DNA of 62,981 bases from an uncultured Prevotellaceae bacterium (GCA_900318775.1 ONLY01000020.1:1-62981); one strand, 5' to 3'. Positions 31,797 through 42,007 are shown, counted from the stretch's first letter. Translations and numbers: made by a program. The notes: generated by a model from the sequence alone, not told the origin.

Positions 31797-32585
31797 TTAT
31801 TGCACTAGGAAGGTTTTGCCTTTTACTACATATGCGCCTTTCTGCAACCTGTTGATGTCGGCTTCGGTAATTTGGCTAGCCACTTTTACGCCTGATACAT
31901 TGAATACATCTACTCGTTCACCTGGAGCCACAAGGCCTTTGAGCGACGTGGTTCCTTCTTCTTTGCCTGTGAGGTGGTTGGTGGAGAGTAATTTGGAATT
32001 GCCTCCAGAGAGCCGAACGAAGCAACGTGTGGCATAAAATCCATTGCTGCTTTGGTCAACATTTACAAAAGCTGCATCTGTATTGTCCACCGCCAGGATG
32101 CCATAGAGCCCCTGTGCTGCCGTTTGCTGTTTGGCTGTTCCCATAGTAACTGTCTCACCAGTCCCTTCTGCGGTGAATGTAACCTCGGAGACTCCGTCAA
32201 CGATGAGCACGTTTTCGGCAGAGAATTTGATGCTGCCCGTCTCGCCTGTATAATATAATATGTAGGGAACATTGGCCTTGATGCCTTCTTCCTTGCAGTT
32301 TTGGAAATTCAGTTTTACCTTTTGGCCGTCATTCTCCACGCCCACAAGCTTCTCCAAACTGCAATCGGTTCCGAAAGTGGCGTCCACTTCATCCTTCGTC
32401 ATGGAGAAGGGAAGTGAAATGGTGTTCCATCCGTTGAAGATGTAGCGATTGACTGACACATTCATGATTTTTCCCGCATACTTCGAAAGGTCAGTTCCCT
32501 TATAGGTGTTCAGCGTGAGGGTTTCTTGTGCTGACGCATGGACGCAGCCGAGTGTGATGGCTGCAAGAAGTAATAATTTTTTCAT
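31797..32585 (-). CDS. Secreted protein with type IX secretion-like C-terminus
   Basis: 262 residues. Signal peptide MKKLLLLAAITLGCVHASAQ. The body is beta-rich with a repeated motif seen in Bacteroidetes surface proteins (YIFNGWNTISLPFSMTKDEV, VPYILYYTGETGSIKF). The last 45 residues (VDVFNVSGVKVASQI, LQKGAYVVKGKTFLVQ) match the Por/T9SS type A sorting pattern, so export to the surface is likely. Function unknown. Has its own -7 element and terminator. Confidence 0.82.
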   Translation of the reverse strand: MKKLLLLAAITLGCVHASAQETLTLNTYKGTDLSKYAGKIMNVSVNRYIFNGWNTISLPFSMTKDEVDATFGTDCSLEKLVGVENDGQKVKLNFQNCKEEGIKANVPYILYYTGETGSIKFSAENVLIVDGVSEVTFTAEGTGETVTMGTAKQQTAAQGLYGILAVDNTDAAFVNVDQSSNGFYATRCFVRLSGGNSKLLSTNHLTGKEEGTTSLKGLVAPGERVDVFNVSGVKVASQITEADINRLQKGAYVVKGKTFLVQ

Positions 32586-32649
32586 ATGTTTTCGGTTTGG
32601 GATGATTGTTTTGTTATTGTTATTTACTACGAATCAGGCTTTGACATCA

Positions 32650-32657
32650 CAAAATTA
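32650..32657 (-). promoter_or_regulatory. -7 element of the secreted-protein gene
   Basis: TAATTTTG on the minus strand, 64 bases before the ATG. Confidence 0.4.
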
Positions 32658-32701
32658 GGGATTTTGTTTCTTATCAGCAATGATTTCTTGCGAAAATGTT
32701 T

Positions 32702-32709
32702 TACCTTTG
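32702..32709 (+). promoter_or_regulatory. -7 element of the glutamine synthetase gene
   Basis: TACCTTTG, 30 bases before the ATG. No clear TTTG at the right distance upstream. Confidence 0.55.
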
Positions 32710-32739
32710 TGCCCAAATTTAAAAAACAGACATCAGATT

Positions 32740-34929
32740 ATGGCTGCAAGACTTAGATTTAAGGTTGTGGACGAGGCGTTTATGCGTGCTCCCGTATATG
32801 TGGAACAACCAGAGGAACGCCCCAGCGAGTATTTTGGCAAATATGTCTTCAACAAGGAGAAGATGTATAAATATCTGCCAGCAAACGTATATAAACAAAT
32901 GTGTGATGTCATTGATAACGGTGCGCCGTTTGACCGTGCTATTGCCGATGCAGTGGCACAAGGCATCAAGACCTGGGCCATCGAGAATGGCGTTACTCAT
33001 TACACCCACTGGTTCCAGCCTCTTACGGAAGGAACTGCCCAGAAGCACGACGGATTTGTGGAGCACGACGGCAAGGGCGGAATGGTGGAAGAGTTCGAGG
33101 GCAAACTCCTTGTGCAGCAAGAACCTGATGCCAGTTCTTTCCCTTCTGGCGGTATCCGCTCCACATTCGAGGCGCGTGGCTACTCAGCATGGGACCCCAC
33201 ATCGCCAGTCTTCATCATTGGTGACACGCTTATGATTCCTACCATCTTCATCTCTTATACAGGTGAAGCCCTCGACTACAAGGTGCCACTTAAGAAATCT
33301 CTTCATGCTGTCGATTTGGCTGCCACTGCTGTGGCTCAGTATTTCTATCCCGATGTGAAGAAAGTTATCTCCAACCTCGGTTGGGAACAAGAATATTTCC
33401 TTGTTGACGAGTCGCTCTTCGCGGCACGCCCAGATCTTGTGATGACAGGGCGCACCTTGATGGGGCATGACTCTGCCAAGAACCAGCAAATGGATGACCA
33501 TTACTTCGGTTCTATCCCTGCCCGCGTAGAGGAATTTATGAAGGATATAGAGATACAGGCTCTTCAGTTAGGCATCCCCTGCAAGACTCGTCACAACGAG
33601 GTCGCACCTAACCAATTTGAGTTGGCTCCTATCTTTGAGGAGACAAACCTTGCTGTTGACCACAACATGCTCATGATGGCTATCATGCGCCGTGTGGCAC
33701 GCAAGCATGGCTTCCGCTGCCTCTTGCACGAAAAGCCTTTCAAGGGTGTGAATGGATCAGGCAAGCACTGCAATTGGTCTTTGGCTACAGACAAGGGGAC
33801 GCTGTTGCATGCGCCAGGCAAGACAGCTATGGACAATTTGCGCTTTGTGGTGTTCACAGTCGAAACCCTCAAAGCTGTATATGACCACAATGGACTGCTG
33901 AAAGCTTCCATCATGAGCGCTACTAACGCACATCGTTTAGGAGCCAATGAAGCACCTCCTGCCATCATATCTTCTTTCCTTGGGAAGACCGTGACAGACC
34001 TGCTTGAGCACGTAGAGCAAGCGGATGACAATGACCTTTCGGTAGCAGGCAAGACTGCATTCAAACTGGACTTGCCATCTGTGCCAGAACTTCTCATTGA
34101 CAATACTGACCGCAATCGCACCTCACCTTTCGCCTTTACAGGAAACCGCTTTGAGTTCCGTGCTGTGGGAAGTGAGGCTAACTGCGCCTCAGCCATGCTT
34201 CTGCTCAACTCTGCTATGGCTGAAGCCTTGAACCATTTCAAGGAGCGGGTTGATGCACTCATCGCAAAAGGAGAATCCAAGGAATCTGCAATTCTGAAAG
34301 TGGTGCGTGAAGATATTAAGCACATCAAGCCCATTATCTTCAATGGCAACGGCTATAGCGATGAATGGAAAGAAGAAGCTGCAAAACGTGGACTTGACTG
34401 CGAGACCTCAGCTCCTCTCGTGTTTGACAACTATCTTAAAGAATCTTCCGTCAAGATGTTTGAGAGCACTCATGTGATGACACGCTTGGAACTCGAAGCA
34501 CGCAATGAAATCAAGTGGGAAACCTATACGAAGAAGATACAAATAGAATCACGTATTTTCGGTGATCTCTGTCTTAACCACATCATTCCTGTAGTCACTA
34601 AATATCAGTCGGTTTTGATTGACAATGTGCACAAAGTGCAAGACATTTTCCCTGCAGAGAAATCCCAAAAGATATCGAAAGAAAACCTTCACCTTATCGA
34701 GAAGATTTCAGACCACGAATCATTCATTATCGAGAACGTGGAAAAGATGGTGGAAGCTCGCAAGGTTGCCAATCGCATTGAGTCAGAGCGAGAGAAGGCT
34801 ATTGCCTATCATGACACCGTGGCACCTCTTCTCGAAGAGATACGCTATCATGTTGACAAGCTTGAAACCATCGTTGACGACGAGGCATGGCCATTGCCAA
34901 AATATCGCGAACTACTCTTCATCCGATAA
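32740..34929 (+). CDS. glnN: Glutamine synthetase type III
   Basis: 729 residues, the usual length of GSIII. It forms glutamine from glutamate, ammonia and ATP as a double-ring dodecamer in the cytosol. Start MAARLRFKVVDEAF matches the family; an in-frame ATG 60 bases upstream would fall within the promoter. Motifs: PSGGIRSTFEARGYSAWDP, GWEQEYFLVDE (metal-binding Glu), RHNEVAPNQFELAPIFEE, FKGVNGSGKHCNWSL and NRTSPFAFTGNRFEFRAVGS. Expected nitrogen control is not visible beyond the -7 box. Confidence 0.97.
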   Translation: MAARLRFKVVDEAFMRAPVYVEQPEERPSEYFGKYVFNKEKMYKYLPANVYKQMCDVIDNGAPFDRAIADAVAQGIKTWAIENGVTHYTHWFQPLTEGTAQKHDGFVEHDGKGGMVEEFEGKLLVQQEPDASSFPSGGIRSTFEARGYSAWDPTSPVFIIGDTLMIPTIFISYTGEALDYKVPLKKSLHAVDLAATAVAQYFYPDVKKVISNLGWEQEYFLVDESLFAARPDLVMTGRTLMGHDSAKNQQMDDHYFGSIPARVEEFMKDIEIQALQLGIPCKTRHNEVAPNQFELAPIFEETNLAVDHNMLMMAIMRRVARKHGFRCLLHEKPFKGVNGSGKHCNWSLATDKGTLLHAPGKTAMDNLRFVVFTVETLKAVYDHNGLLKASIMSATNAHRLGANEAPPAIISSFLGKTVTDLLEHVEQADDNDLSVAGKTAFKLDLPSVPELLIDNTDRNRTSPFAFTGNRFEFRAVGSEANCASAMLLLNSAMAEALNHFKERVDALIAKGESKESAILKVVREDIKHIKPIIFNGNGYSDEWKEEAAKRGLDCETSAPLVFDNYLKESSVKMFESTHVMTRLELEARNEIKWETYTKKIQIESRIFGDLCLNHIIPVVTKYQSVLIDNVHKVQDIFPAEKSQKISKENLHLIEKISDHESFIIENVEKMVEARKVANRIESEREKAIAYHDTVAPLLEEIRYHVDKLETIVDDEAWPLPKYRELLFIR

Positions 34930-34978
34930 AACAGTTTGACATTATCAGCAATAAGAGATTGTCTCAAAATGAAGTGAG

Positions 34979-35008
34979 CCCCAGAAGTTAGACAGAAAGC
35001 TTCTGGGG
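34979..35008 (+). terminator. Hairpin after glnN
   Basis: CCCCAGAAG, 12 bases, CTTCTGGGG, in a 345-bp gap. It lacks a proper T-run. The arms with GTTAGACAG resemble IS3-family ends, so an element remnant is an alternative. Nothing else was recognised between 34930 and 35274. Confidence 0.45.
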
Positions 35009-35274
35009 TTCACTATGTTAATGCATCAGACTCATAGTCAATTGAACATTAATGATAATTAGAGTCGAAATTAAAAATAATTACCATTAAATGAAGCCAT
35101 ATAGCTTTATGGTACAAAAAACGATTCTCTGATAGCCACTTCGTCCCCGCTTTTGCTTGCGAGGACTTCAGCTTTCTTTATGAATATTTAATACCTGGCA
35201 GATAAAGAAAAAACAAGGAGCTGCATCGTTGGATACAGCTCTTTGATATGTTGGTTGGAAGTTGTTGCGGTATA

Positions 35275-36894
35275 TTATTCTACACCTTTCATCATCTTCT
35301 TCAGCAATGGGCAGAGGCAGAATAGAAGGACTGCAGCTGCTCCAGCCATGACGGCAAAGAGGGTGAAGAAGTCGGTGAGATTTGTGATTTGGAAACCGAG
35401 GAAAGAGTGAACGGGCTGTTCTGCTGTGGGGAGGAGGGTTGCCAGTTTTCCTGCAAGGATGTTGCTGGCAGCATTGCTCATGAACCACACACCCATCAGG
35501 AGTGATGCAAGGTGGATGGGGGAGAGCTTGTTTACCATTGATAAACCTATAGGCGAAAGTGAAAGTTCACCAATGGTATGGATGAAATACAATGCGAACA
35601 ACCACCACATGGATGCCTTCTGGCCATCTGCCAATCCGTTGGTGCCAAAGGCGATAATAGCGTAGCCTACCGCCAAAAGGAGCAAACCGATGGCTTGTTT
35701 GACGGGTGATGCAGGTTCCATCTTGTGCTTGGCAAGCGTTTCCCAAAGGGTGGCCATGATTGGCGCAAAGGCAACGACGACAATAGGATTGATGGACTGG
35801 AACCATGTGGTTGGCATTTCCCAATTGCCGATGGTGCGGTCGCATTGTTGGTCGGCAAAGATGGTTAATGACGAACCTGCCTGTTCAAAAGCACTCCAGA
35901 AGAAGATGACAAACACGGCGATGATGTAGATAACGCCGATGCGCTGCTTCTCCACATTTGAGAGTCCCTTGTCTGTGATGATGAAGATGGGCAGAGCGAT
36001 AGAGATAGCATAGATGGCTGCGGAGATGTAGTCATTGAAATTATCCACTTCGAGAGAGAACACCACAAACAGCACGATGGCGCCAATTAAACATCCCCAC
36101 AGGCGTAGTGGAGAATTCTTGACTTTCTCAACATGTTGAGCAGCGTGTTCCTGTTCCTCTTTCAAGTCTTTCAGATGCATCAGAGGACTCTTTGATGGGG
36201 GTAGGCCAATGGCAAGGCCTTCGGGGGTGTTGAGGTATTTCTTTTTACCTAACATAAATACCACGACAGAGAGGATCATGGCTACGCCTGCACAGAAGAA
36301 GCCCCACTTGAATGCTCCAGGGTTCATCCAGTTACCATTCGATGCTACGGAGCCGCAAACCAACGGAGCAATGAGCGCGCCTGTGTTGATGCCCATGTAG
36401 AAGATGGTGAAGGCGGAGTCTTTGCGATGATCTTGTGGAGCGTAGAGATCTCCCACCATTGTGGAGATGTTAGGCTTGAAGAAGCCATTGCCAATGATGA
36501 GGGCTCCAAGACCTATAAACATCAGGGTCAATGCCAGCCCATTGTTGACTTGGTTGCTGATGACACCTCCTGCTGCGGGGTCTGTAAAGATGCTTTGCTG
36601 TACAACGCATGCAGAGGCGAACATGAGGAATTGGCCTATCGCCATGACGATGCCGCCTACAATGATGCTGCGTCGATTGCCCCAATAGCGGTCAGCGATA
36701 TAGCCACCCAAAAGGGGAGTGAGGTAAACGAGTCCTGTGTAGGATCCATATATTTGGCTTGCGTCAGCACTATTGAAGAAGGCCGCCACAAGGTAGAGCA
36801 CAAAGAGCGCTCTCATGCCATAGTAACTAAAGCGCTCTGCCATCTCTGTTACAAAGAGGAGGTAGAGGCCTTTGGGATGTCCATGTTGTGCCAT
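35275..36894 (-). CDS. Peptide MFS transporter (POT/PTR family)
   Basis: 539 residues with about fourteen membrane segments. Proton-coupled uptake of di- and tripeptides across the inner membrane. The signature EMAERFSYYGMRALFVLYLV (ExxER-type motif on helix 1) and the second PTR motif FTIFYMGINTGALIAPLVCG are present. It lies 10 bases downstream of yidC on the same strand, so probably cotranscribed; a functional link is not known. Confidence 0.95.
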   Translation of the reverse strand: MAQHGHPKGLYLLFVTEMAERFSYYGMRALFVLYLVAAFFNSADASQIYGSYTGLVYLTPLLGGYIADRYWGNRRSIIVGGIVMAIGQFLMFASACVVQQSIFTDPAAGGVISNQVNNGLALTLMFIGLGALIIGNGFFKPNISTMVGDLYAPQDHRKDSAFTIFYMGINTGALIAPLVCGSVASNGNWMNPGAFKWGFFCAGVAMILSVVVFMLGKKKYLNTPEGLAIGLPPSKSPLMHLKDLKEEQEHAAQHVEKVKNSPLRLWGCLIGAIVLFVVFSLEVDNFNDYISAAIYAISIALPIFIITDKGLSNVEKQRIGVIYIIAVFVIFFWSAFEQAGSSLTIFADQQCDRTIGNWEMPTTWFQSINPIVVVAFAPIMATLWETLAKHKMEPASPVKQAIGLLLLAVGYAIIAFGTNGLADGQKASMWWLFALYFIHTIGELSLSPIGLSMVNKLSPIHLASLLMGVWFMSNAASNILAGKLATLLPTAEQPVHSFLGFQITNLTDFFTLFAVMAGAAAVLLFCLCPLLKKMMKGVE

Positions 36895-36904
36895 AGTGTC
36901 TGTC

Positions 36905-38794
36905 TTATTTTTGATTATTTCTTTCTTGTTGCTGCTTCAAAATTTCCATTTGCTTTTCCTGCATGGCTTGCAGACGCTCCATGATGCTGGATGTCTTCTT
37001 TTTGTCGCCAGCGCTTGCTTTGCGTTCTGCATGACGGCGCTCGAGCTTGCTCAGCAATTCTGTATCGTCGGTTGTCTTACGCAAAAACCACATCATAATG
37101 ATGCTTACGAGGCCGGAGATGAAGTAATACCAGTTCAGACCAGCGCTGTAGCTGTTGAACGAGAAGAAGAAAATGAGTGGCATCAGGTAGGTCATCCACT
37201 TCATCATTTTCATTTGCTGCTGCTGTTCGTCTGTCATGGCGTAAGACTGCTGGCGCTGGGTGATGACAGAGTTAAACACAGTGGAGAGACACCACAGGAT
37301 ACAGAATAATGAAAGGTGGTCGCCAATGCCCCAAATATGGAAACCCCAGTTAATGATGTCATCATATGTAGAAAGGTCATCAGCCCATAGGAATGATTGA
37401 CCGCGCATCTCAATGTAGTTGGGAATGAAGTTGAACAGTGCAATCCAGATTGGCATCTGAATCAGCATGGGGAGGCATCCTCCCATAGGGCTTACGCCGT
37501 ACTCGCTGTAGAACTTCATCACTTCCTGCTGTTTCAACATAGCATCCTCTTTCTTGGGATACTTGGCGTTGATTTCCTCCATCTTAGGGCGCAGCACGCG
37601 CATGTTGGCAGAGGCGATGTAGCTCTTCTTCATCAGCGGGAAGACGAGGAACTTCACGATAAGGGTGAGCAATACAAGCACGATGCCCATGTTCAGGCCC
37701 AGGCCTGTGAGGAAGTCGAAGGCATAGAGGAAGAAGAAGCGGTTAATCCATTTGATGATAGGCCAACCCATATAGACAAGTGACTGAAGGTCAAGGTCAT
37801 CACCTGCGTTCAGCAGTTCTTCATTCTCCTTCAGCGTGGAGAACTTGTTGGGGCCAAGGTAAAGATGGAAACTAGTAGGCTTGAGGCCCTTGGTGTCAAA
37901 GTCCGCTGTCATTGTCGTCTTGTAGGTCTTCAAGTAGCCAGACCCTTCATTCAAGTACTCAGAAGACATGGCACTGACTTCCAAAGGCTGCTCGGCAATG
38001 AGTATCTGGCTGAAGAATTGAGTTTTGTAGGTAATCCACTTGATTTTCTCTTCAAACTCGTCTTCTTCGGTGTTGCCTCCGCTTGCAGAGAGCTCATGGG
38101 TATCGCCATCCACATCGCGGTAGGTGATAGTAGAGTAGCGGTTCTCAAAGTCATATCCCTTCTCCTGTTGCTTCATGTCTTCAGTCCATTCCAACTGCAT
38201 GGAGTTGGTCTTGGAGGGGAAAAAGCCTTCCAGTCCGTTGGCCTTCACGTCCATGTCCAAAAGATAGGCGTTAGGCTTTAGAGAATAGATAATGTCGATG
38301 GAACCTTTTCCTACAGGCAGGTGCATGGTCACACCATTTTTCTTGATGTCGGTGGGCTGAAAATAAAGTTCGTCTGTCACAATGTTGGAAGTCTTGCCAT
38401 CCAACATCATGCGCATGTTTTGGTCTTTCGCGTCGAAAAGAACTACATGACCACCTTGGCGGCTCTTGTAGGCCTCGTCCTTTAATTCTACTTTCTGCAA
38501 CTGTCCACCCTTGTTGGTGAGTGTCACTTTCAGTAGCTCGTTCTCAATGATGGTTGTGCCGGCAGTGCCCTGACGCGCTTCGAAAAGCGGGTTTAAGGTG
38601 TCAGTTGCTTCTGCCGCCAGCTTTTCTTGCTTTTTCTTTTCCAGCTTCGCCTCTTTCTTCGCCTCTACGTTAGCAATGGAATCCAGCACACGAATTTCCT
38701 CTGCCTGATTGCGACGCGCATAGTTCTCATAGGTGGAGAAACCTATCATCACCAGCACCATAAGGGCCAAGCCTGTCAATGTGTTTTTGTTCAT
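36905..38794 (-). CDS. yidC: Membrane protein insertase YidC
   Basis: 629 residues. It inserts and folds inner-membrane proteins alone or with SecYEG. N-terminal anchor (NTLTGLALMVLVMIGFST), large periplasmic beta domain (about 55-340), then the conserved five-helix region: FDFLTGLGLNMGIVLVLLTL, MKKSYIASANMRVLRPKMEE, GVSPMGGCLPMLIQMPIWIA and GLNWYYFISGLVSIIMMWFL. A basic Gln-rich C-terminal tail ends QQQERNNQK. Divergent from the DUF1573 gene. Confidence 0.97.
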   Translation of the reverse strand: MNKNTLTGLALMVLVMIGFSTYENYARRNQAEEIRVLDSIANVEAKKEAKLEKKKQEKLAAEATDTLNPLFEARQGTAGTTIIENELLKVTLTNKGGQLQKVELKDEAYKSRQGGHVVLFDAKDQNMRMMLDGKTSNIVTDELYFQPTDIKKNGVTMHLPVGKGSIDIIYSLKPNAYLLDMDVKANGLEGFFPSKTNSMQLEWTEDMKQQEKGYDFENRYSTITYRDVDGDTHELSASGGNTEEDEFEEKIKWITYKTQFFSQILIAEQPLEVSAMSSEYLNEGSGYLKTYKTTMTADFDTKGLKPTSFHLYLGPNKFSTLKENEELLNAGDDLDLQSLVYMGWPIIKWINRFFFLYAFDFLTGLGLNMGIVLVLLTLIVKFLVFPLMKKSYIASANMRVLRPKMEEINAKYPKKEDAMLKQQEVMKFYSEYGVSPMGGCLPMLIQMPIWIALFNFIPNYIEMRGQSFLWADDLSTYDDIINWGFHIWGIGDHLSLFCILWCLSTVFNSVITQRQQSYAMTDEQQQQMKMMKWMTYLMPLIFFFSFNSYSAGLNWYYFISGLVSIIMMWFLRKTTDDTELLSKLERRHAERKASAGDKKKTSSIMERLQAMQEKQMEILKQQQERNNQK

Positions 38795-38844
38795 TTCTAT
38801 TTTGTTCTTTTATTGTTGATTCTTAAAATATACAAAAAACCGTG

Positions 38845-38852
38845 CAAAGATA
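38845..38852 (-). promoter_or_regulatory. -7 element of yidC
   Basis: TATCTTTG on the minus strand, 50 bases before the ATG. Confidence 0.5.
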
Positions 38853-38896
38853 CAGAAAAAAAGGGAGTTTGGCGACAGGAGTCAATAGTTTTTTCC

Positions 38897-38904
38897 TACC
38901 TTTG
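38897..38904 (+). promoter_or_regulatory. -7 element of the DUF1573 gene
   Basis: TACCTTTG, 27 bases before the ATG; a TTTG at 38868 is 25 bases upstream, slightly too far. Confidence 0.5.
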
Positions 38905-38931
38905 CGTCAAAAATCAACAAAACAACACAAT

Positions 38932-39339
38932 ATGAAAACAAAACTTTTACTATTTATCGCGATGATTGCTTTGTCGCTGAACGTGCAGGCCAAGAAATAC
39001 CCGCAAATCAAGTTTGAGAAGACTACTATAGACTTTGGCACTTTCTCAATGGATAATCCTATACAGAAATGCGTGTTTAAATTCACCAATGTGGGCAATG
39101 CAAAACTGGTTATTACTCAGGTACATGCTTCGTGCGGCTGCACCGTGGCTGAATACCCCAAGGACTTTATTGCTCCTGGTGCATCAGGTGAAATAAAAGT
39201 CACTTATGATGGTTCTAACAAGATGCCTGCACGTTTCAAGAAGAGCATCCAAATTTTCACCAATAGCAAAGAAGAGATGACAAGAATCTTCATTGTTGGC
39301 GATATGACAGATGTGCCTGTCAGCAAAAAAAGCAAATGA
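38932..39339 (+). CDS. Exported DUF1573 protein
   Basis: 135 residues. Signal peptide MKTKLLLFIAMIALSLNVQA, then one immunoglobulin-like DUF1573 domain: FEKTTIDFGTFSMDNPIQKC, VHASCGCTVAEYP and GEIKVTYDG are the hallmark strands with the CGC motif. Common, often multicopy, periplasmic proteins of Bacteroidetes with unknown function. Start at ATG 38932 because the signal peptide begins there; an upstream frame of 30 codons would disrupt it and crosses the promoter. Confidence 0.9.
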   Translation: MKTKLLLFIAMIALSLNVQAKKYPQIKFEKTTIDFGTFSMDNPIQKCVFKFTNVGNAKLVITQVHASCGCTVAEYPKDFIAPGASGEIKVTYDGSNKMPARFKKSIQIFTNSKEEMTRIFIVGDMTDVPVSKKSK

Positions 39340-39385
39340 TTTGACTTCCTCAAGCTAAATGCTCAACGAGCCCAAGAGGCATCCG

Positions 39386-42007
39386 TCAAAAGGTCATTCG
39401 AACCTTGAAGCGGATGCCCCATTTGTTTGTGTTGGGGTCATCTAAATAAGTAATGCGTCGAACATAATCTATTTCAATGAGCTTGAAAATGTTGTGGATG
39501 CCAATTCTCCATTCCGCATAGGGCTTTTTCTCATCCATGCGTACTGTGTTTTGTTCGTATGTGCCATCAGCCCGGAAATGTCCTGGAAAATAGAACAAGT
39601 CGGGGTCTGTGTAGTCAAGTGAGGCCGGGTTGTTCTTGCTAGTCAGTTGTCCCCACAGCACATTAATGCCCACACACTCGCGCCATTTCAGTCGTTTAAG
39701 CAATGGAATGCGGTTGAAGAGCCATCCGTTGAGATCCCATTCTGCCATTAGCGAGGCGTAGCGATCGTTGAGAAATTCCAGGTTGGACAACAAGTAAAAA
39801 GTGTTGTCTTCAATAATATAGGAGGTGTTTACTGCTGGGTGTATCAGCAGAGGGAAAGGCACCTTGCTCCATTGTGCTCCAGCTTTGGCATCGAGATCGA
39901 GCTTTCCGAATTGCCTTAGATACAAACGTTTGTATAGCCCTAATTCAGTGATGTTATAGTTGTATTGCCCACCCAGGAAACCGTCAATTCCACGCGTGTA
40001 ACTGAGAGAGAGGATGGGGGCATCGTGGTTCACTTTCACACGGCGCTGCTTGGTGTTGATGTAGGTGACGTTGGGCTCATACGACACACAAACCTTGAAC
40101 TCAGAGGTGGTGATGCCTGAAAGCCATTTCGCAGGGTCGTTTGTGGGAGTCCCTGCACCATTTAGGCGCTGATAAAAAAGTGCGTCAACAGGATGGCTTC
40201 TGGTGCTGGTGAACTGGGCATTGAACTTTATGCCTTGTTCCCATTCGCGGGTATAGTCAATATGCAGTTCGCGGATATGGTTGTATTGGTCCACTTTTGA
40301 CGCATGCAGTGCGGTAAACATATTGTCTTTGTCTGTTGGCACATACCGGTCATAAGGTGACATGACATCGTCCCACCAATACACACTTAGATTATGCTGC
40401 GGGAACTCACGTGGCAAGTATGCTTTTTTGTTGAAAGAGTAGGTGAGTTGTCCCTTCCAATATACATGATGAGTTTTTGTGCCGTAAGATGTATAGCCAT
40501 TAGCAAAGAGATGTGGCGACAGATGGGCTGTGGTGAGGGCTGAAGCACGGAGGCGTAGCCCATCGTAGTGGTTGGCAGAGATAATGGTGTTGACAGGACC
40601 TATGTCTATCTTGCTGGGATGGATTGAATCGCCCGTCTCCACAAAGTTCTCCACTAATGCCTTGAATCCGAAGAGCACGTATTTGAAGCCTTTGATGTGT
40701 GTGAGCCTGTCCAGAAAACTATCCATCTTGCTCTCCGAAGAGGAGAGTTTCACTTGCCGGTAGTCGTTCCAGTAGGAGTCATCGTGCATGGAGGCATCGG
40801 GTTCTCGGAACACATTGCCCTTGATGTGTTTGAAGAGGGAACGAGGAATAGGCTCGAAAGATACGTCTGACATACGAGTGACACGCTGCACTTGAAACTT
40901 TCCAAGCCATTTGGTCAGTTGCAGCTCTACCAGCATGTCGTTGGTGGAAGTGATGCGCTCGCCCGTCTCGAGTTCGGTGAAATCTTGAGCTATCATCATA
41001 TTCTCTACAAAGTTCACGTCGCTGCGACGTGGCAGAGTGAGTTCCACACGGCGAACTTGGTATGTAGAGTCTGGGGTGAGAAGGATGTACAAGTGGCCGG
41101 AGAATCCGAAATCCTGCTGATTGTTAGGTAGAAAACCTACGTCAACCACTTTTTCCTTCTCCATGTAGATGGTGTCTTGCAGATAGTAGCGATAGAACGA
41201 AATGGCATTGTCAGCGATGGGTGAGCGGAAAGGGAACTGTAGCAGGCGGCACTCGTTGTCATAGATGTTGACATCTGTGAAGACATCCTTCAGCGTTGTC
41301 GTAAAGATTTCACCTGAATTGACGAGTTCTGATACACCCTTATTGCTTTCCCCTTTGATGACTTGTTTCTCCGATTGAGGGTCTTTCCGATAATACACTT
41401 CCGAAAGTGTTTCGTCAACTGTCAGTGGCAAGATGAGTTTACCTGTCTGCGGGGAGCGCTCCACATGATCTTTCATGAAAGCAAAACGCTTGTATTCATT
41501 CTCTTCAAACACCTTGTCACTCACTTCGTTCAGTGAGAACGTCATTTTCTCATACTTGGTATAAGTGAAATAGTCTTTGGAGCGGAGATCACTCTGTCGC
41601 TTGTTGGCAATCACTTTCTTCATCAACTCTACAGCAGGGTTGTTCTTGCGGCTGTATTTGCCTTTCTTTGCTGACACAGTTACGCCAGACAGCGTTTTTG
41701 TGTCGGGTACCAGCTTGATGGTTAGGTCTTTATTCTTTCCGAACTCTTTCAGCTTGAACGTCTGTGTCTGGTATCCCATCGACGCAATTGTCAACACCCT
41801 CCACGTGCTGTCTTCTTTGATGACGAAGCTACCGTCTTCCTCCGTCTGCACCCCCACATTCTTACTCTCGTAGTACACGTTCACATAGTCGAGCGGCTCA
41901 CGTGACTTGCTGTCTATGACCTTGCCTGTCACCTGCGCATGTGTCGTCATATATGTACATAACAGTACAAATAGCATCACCCCAAATCCCGTCAAACGTG
42001 TTCTCAT
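39386..42007 (-). CDS. Outer-membrane DUF5686 protein with CarboxypepD_reg-like domain
   Basis: 873 residues. Signal peptide MRTRLTGFGVMLFVLLCTYM through THAQ, then a carboxypeptidase-regulatory-like domain (TGKVIDSKSREPLDYVNVYY), then DUF5686, which ends in a predicted 12- to 14-strand beta barrel with C-terminal residues RFKVRMTF typical of outer-membrane barrels. Function unknown; these proteins are widespread in Bacteroidetes. It overlaps the HAD gene by four bases and is the last gene of the eight-gene run starting at rlmN. Confidence 0.88.
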   Translation of the reverse strand: MRTRLTGFGVMLFVLLCTYMTTHAQVTGKVIDSKSREPLDYVNVYYESKNVGVQTEEDGSFVIKEDSTWRVLTIASMGYQTQTFKLKEFGKNKDLTIKLVPDTKTLSGVTVSAKKGKYSRKNNPAVELMKKVIANKRQSDLRSKDYFTYTKYEKMTFSLNEVSDKVFEENEYKRFAFMKDHVERSPQTGKLILPLTVDETLSEVYYRKDPQSEKQVIKGESNKGVSELVNSGEIFTTTLKDVFTDVNIYDNECRLLQFPFRSPIADNAISFYRYYLQDTIYMEKEKVVDVGFLPNNQQDFGFSGHLYILLTPDSTYQVRRVELTLPRRSDVNFVENMMIAQDFTELETGERITSTNDMLVELQLTKWLGKFQVQRVTRMSDVSFEPIPRSLFKHIKGNVFREPDASMHDDSYWNDYRQVKLSSSESKMDSFLDRLTHIKGFKYVLFGFKALVENFVETGDSIHPSKIDIGPVNTIISANHYDGLRLRASALTTAHLSPHLFANGYTSYGTKTHHVYWKGQLTYSFNKKAYLPREFPQHNLSVYWWDDVMSPYDRYVPTDKDNMFTALHASKVDQYNHIRELHIDYTREWEQGIKFNAQFTSTRSHPVDALFYQRLNGAGTPTNDPAKWLSGITTSEFKVCVSYEPNVTYINTKQRRVKVNHDAPILSLSYTRGIDGFLGGQYNYNITELGLYKRLYLRQFGKLDLDAKAGAQWSKVPFPLLIHPAVNTSYIIEDNTFYLLSNLEFLNDRYASLMAEWDLNGWLFNRIPLLKRLKWRECVGINVLWGQLTSKNNPASLDYTDPDLFYFPGHFRADGTYEQNTVRMDEKKPYAEWRIGIHNIFKLIEIDYVRRITYLDDPNTNKWGIRFKVRMTF

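Noticed and set aside
31557-31808. 83-codon plus-strand frame across the trp leader region
   Set aside because: It runs through the trp promoter and two terminators, and the Trp-rich leader on the other strand explains the sequence better.
34930-35274. Insertion sequence in the glnN-POT gap
   Set aside because: No transposase or paired ends found; only a hairpin resembling an IS end.
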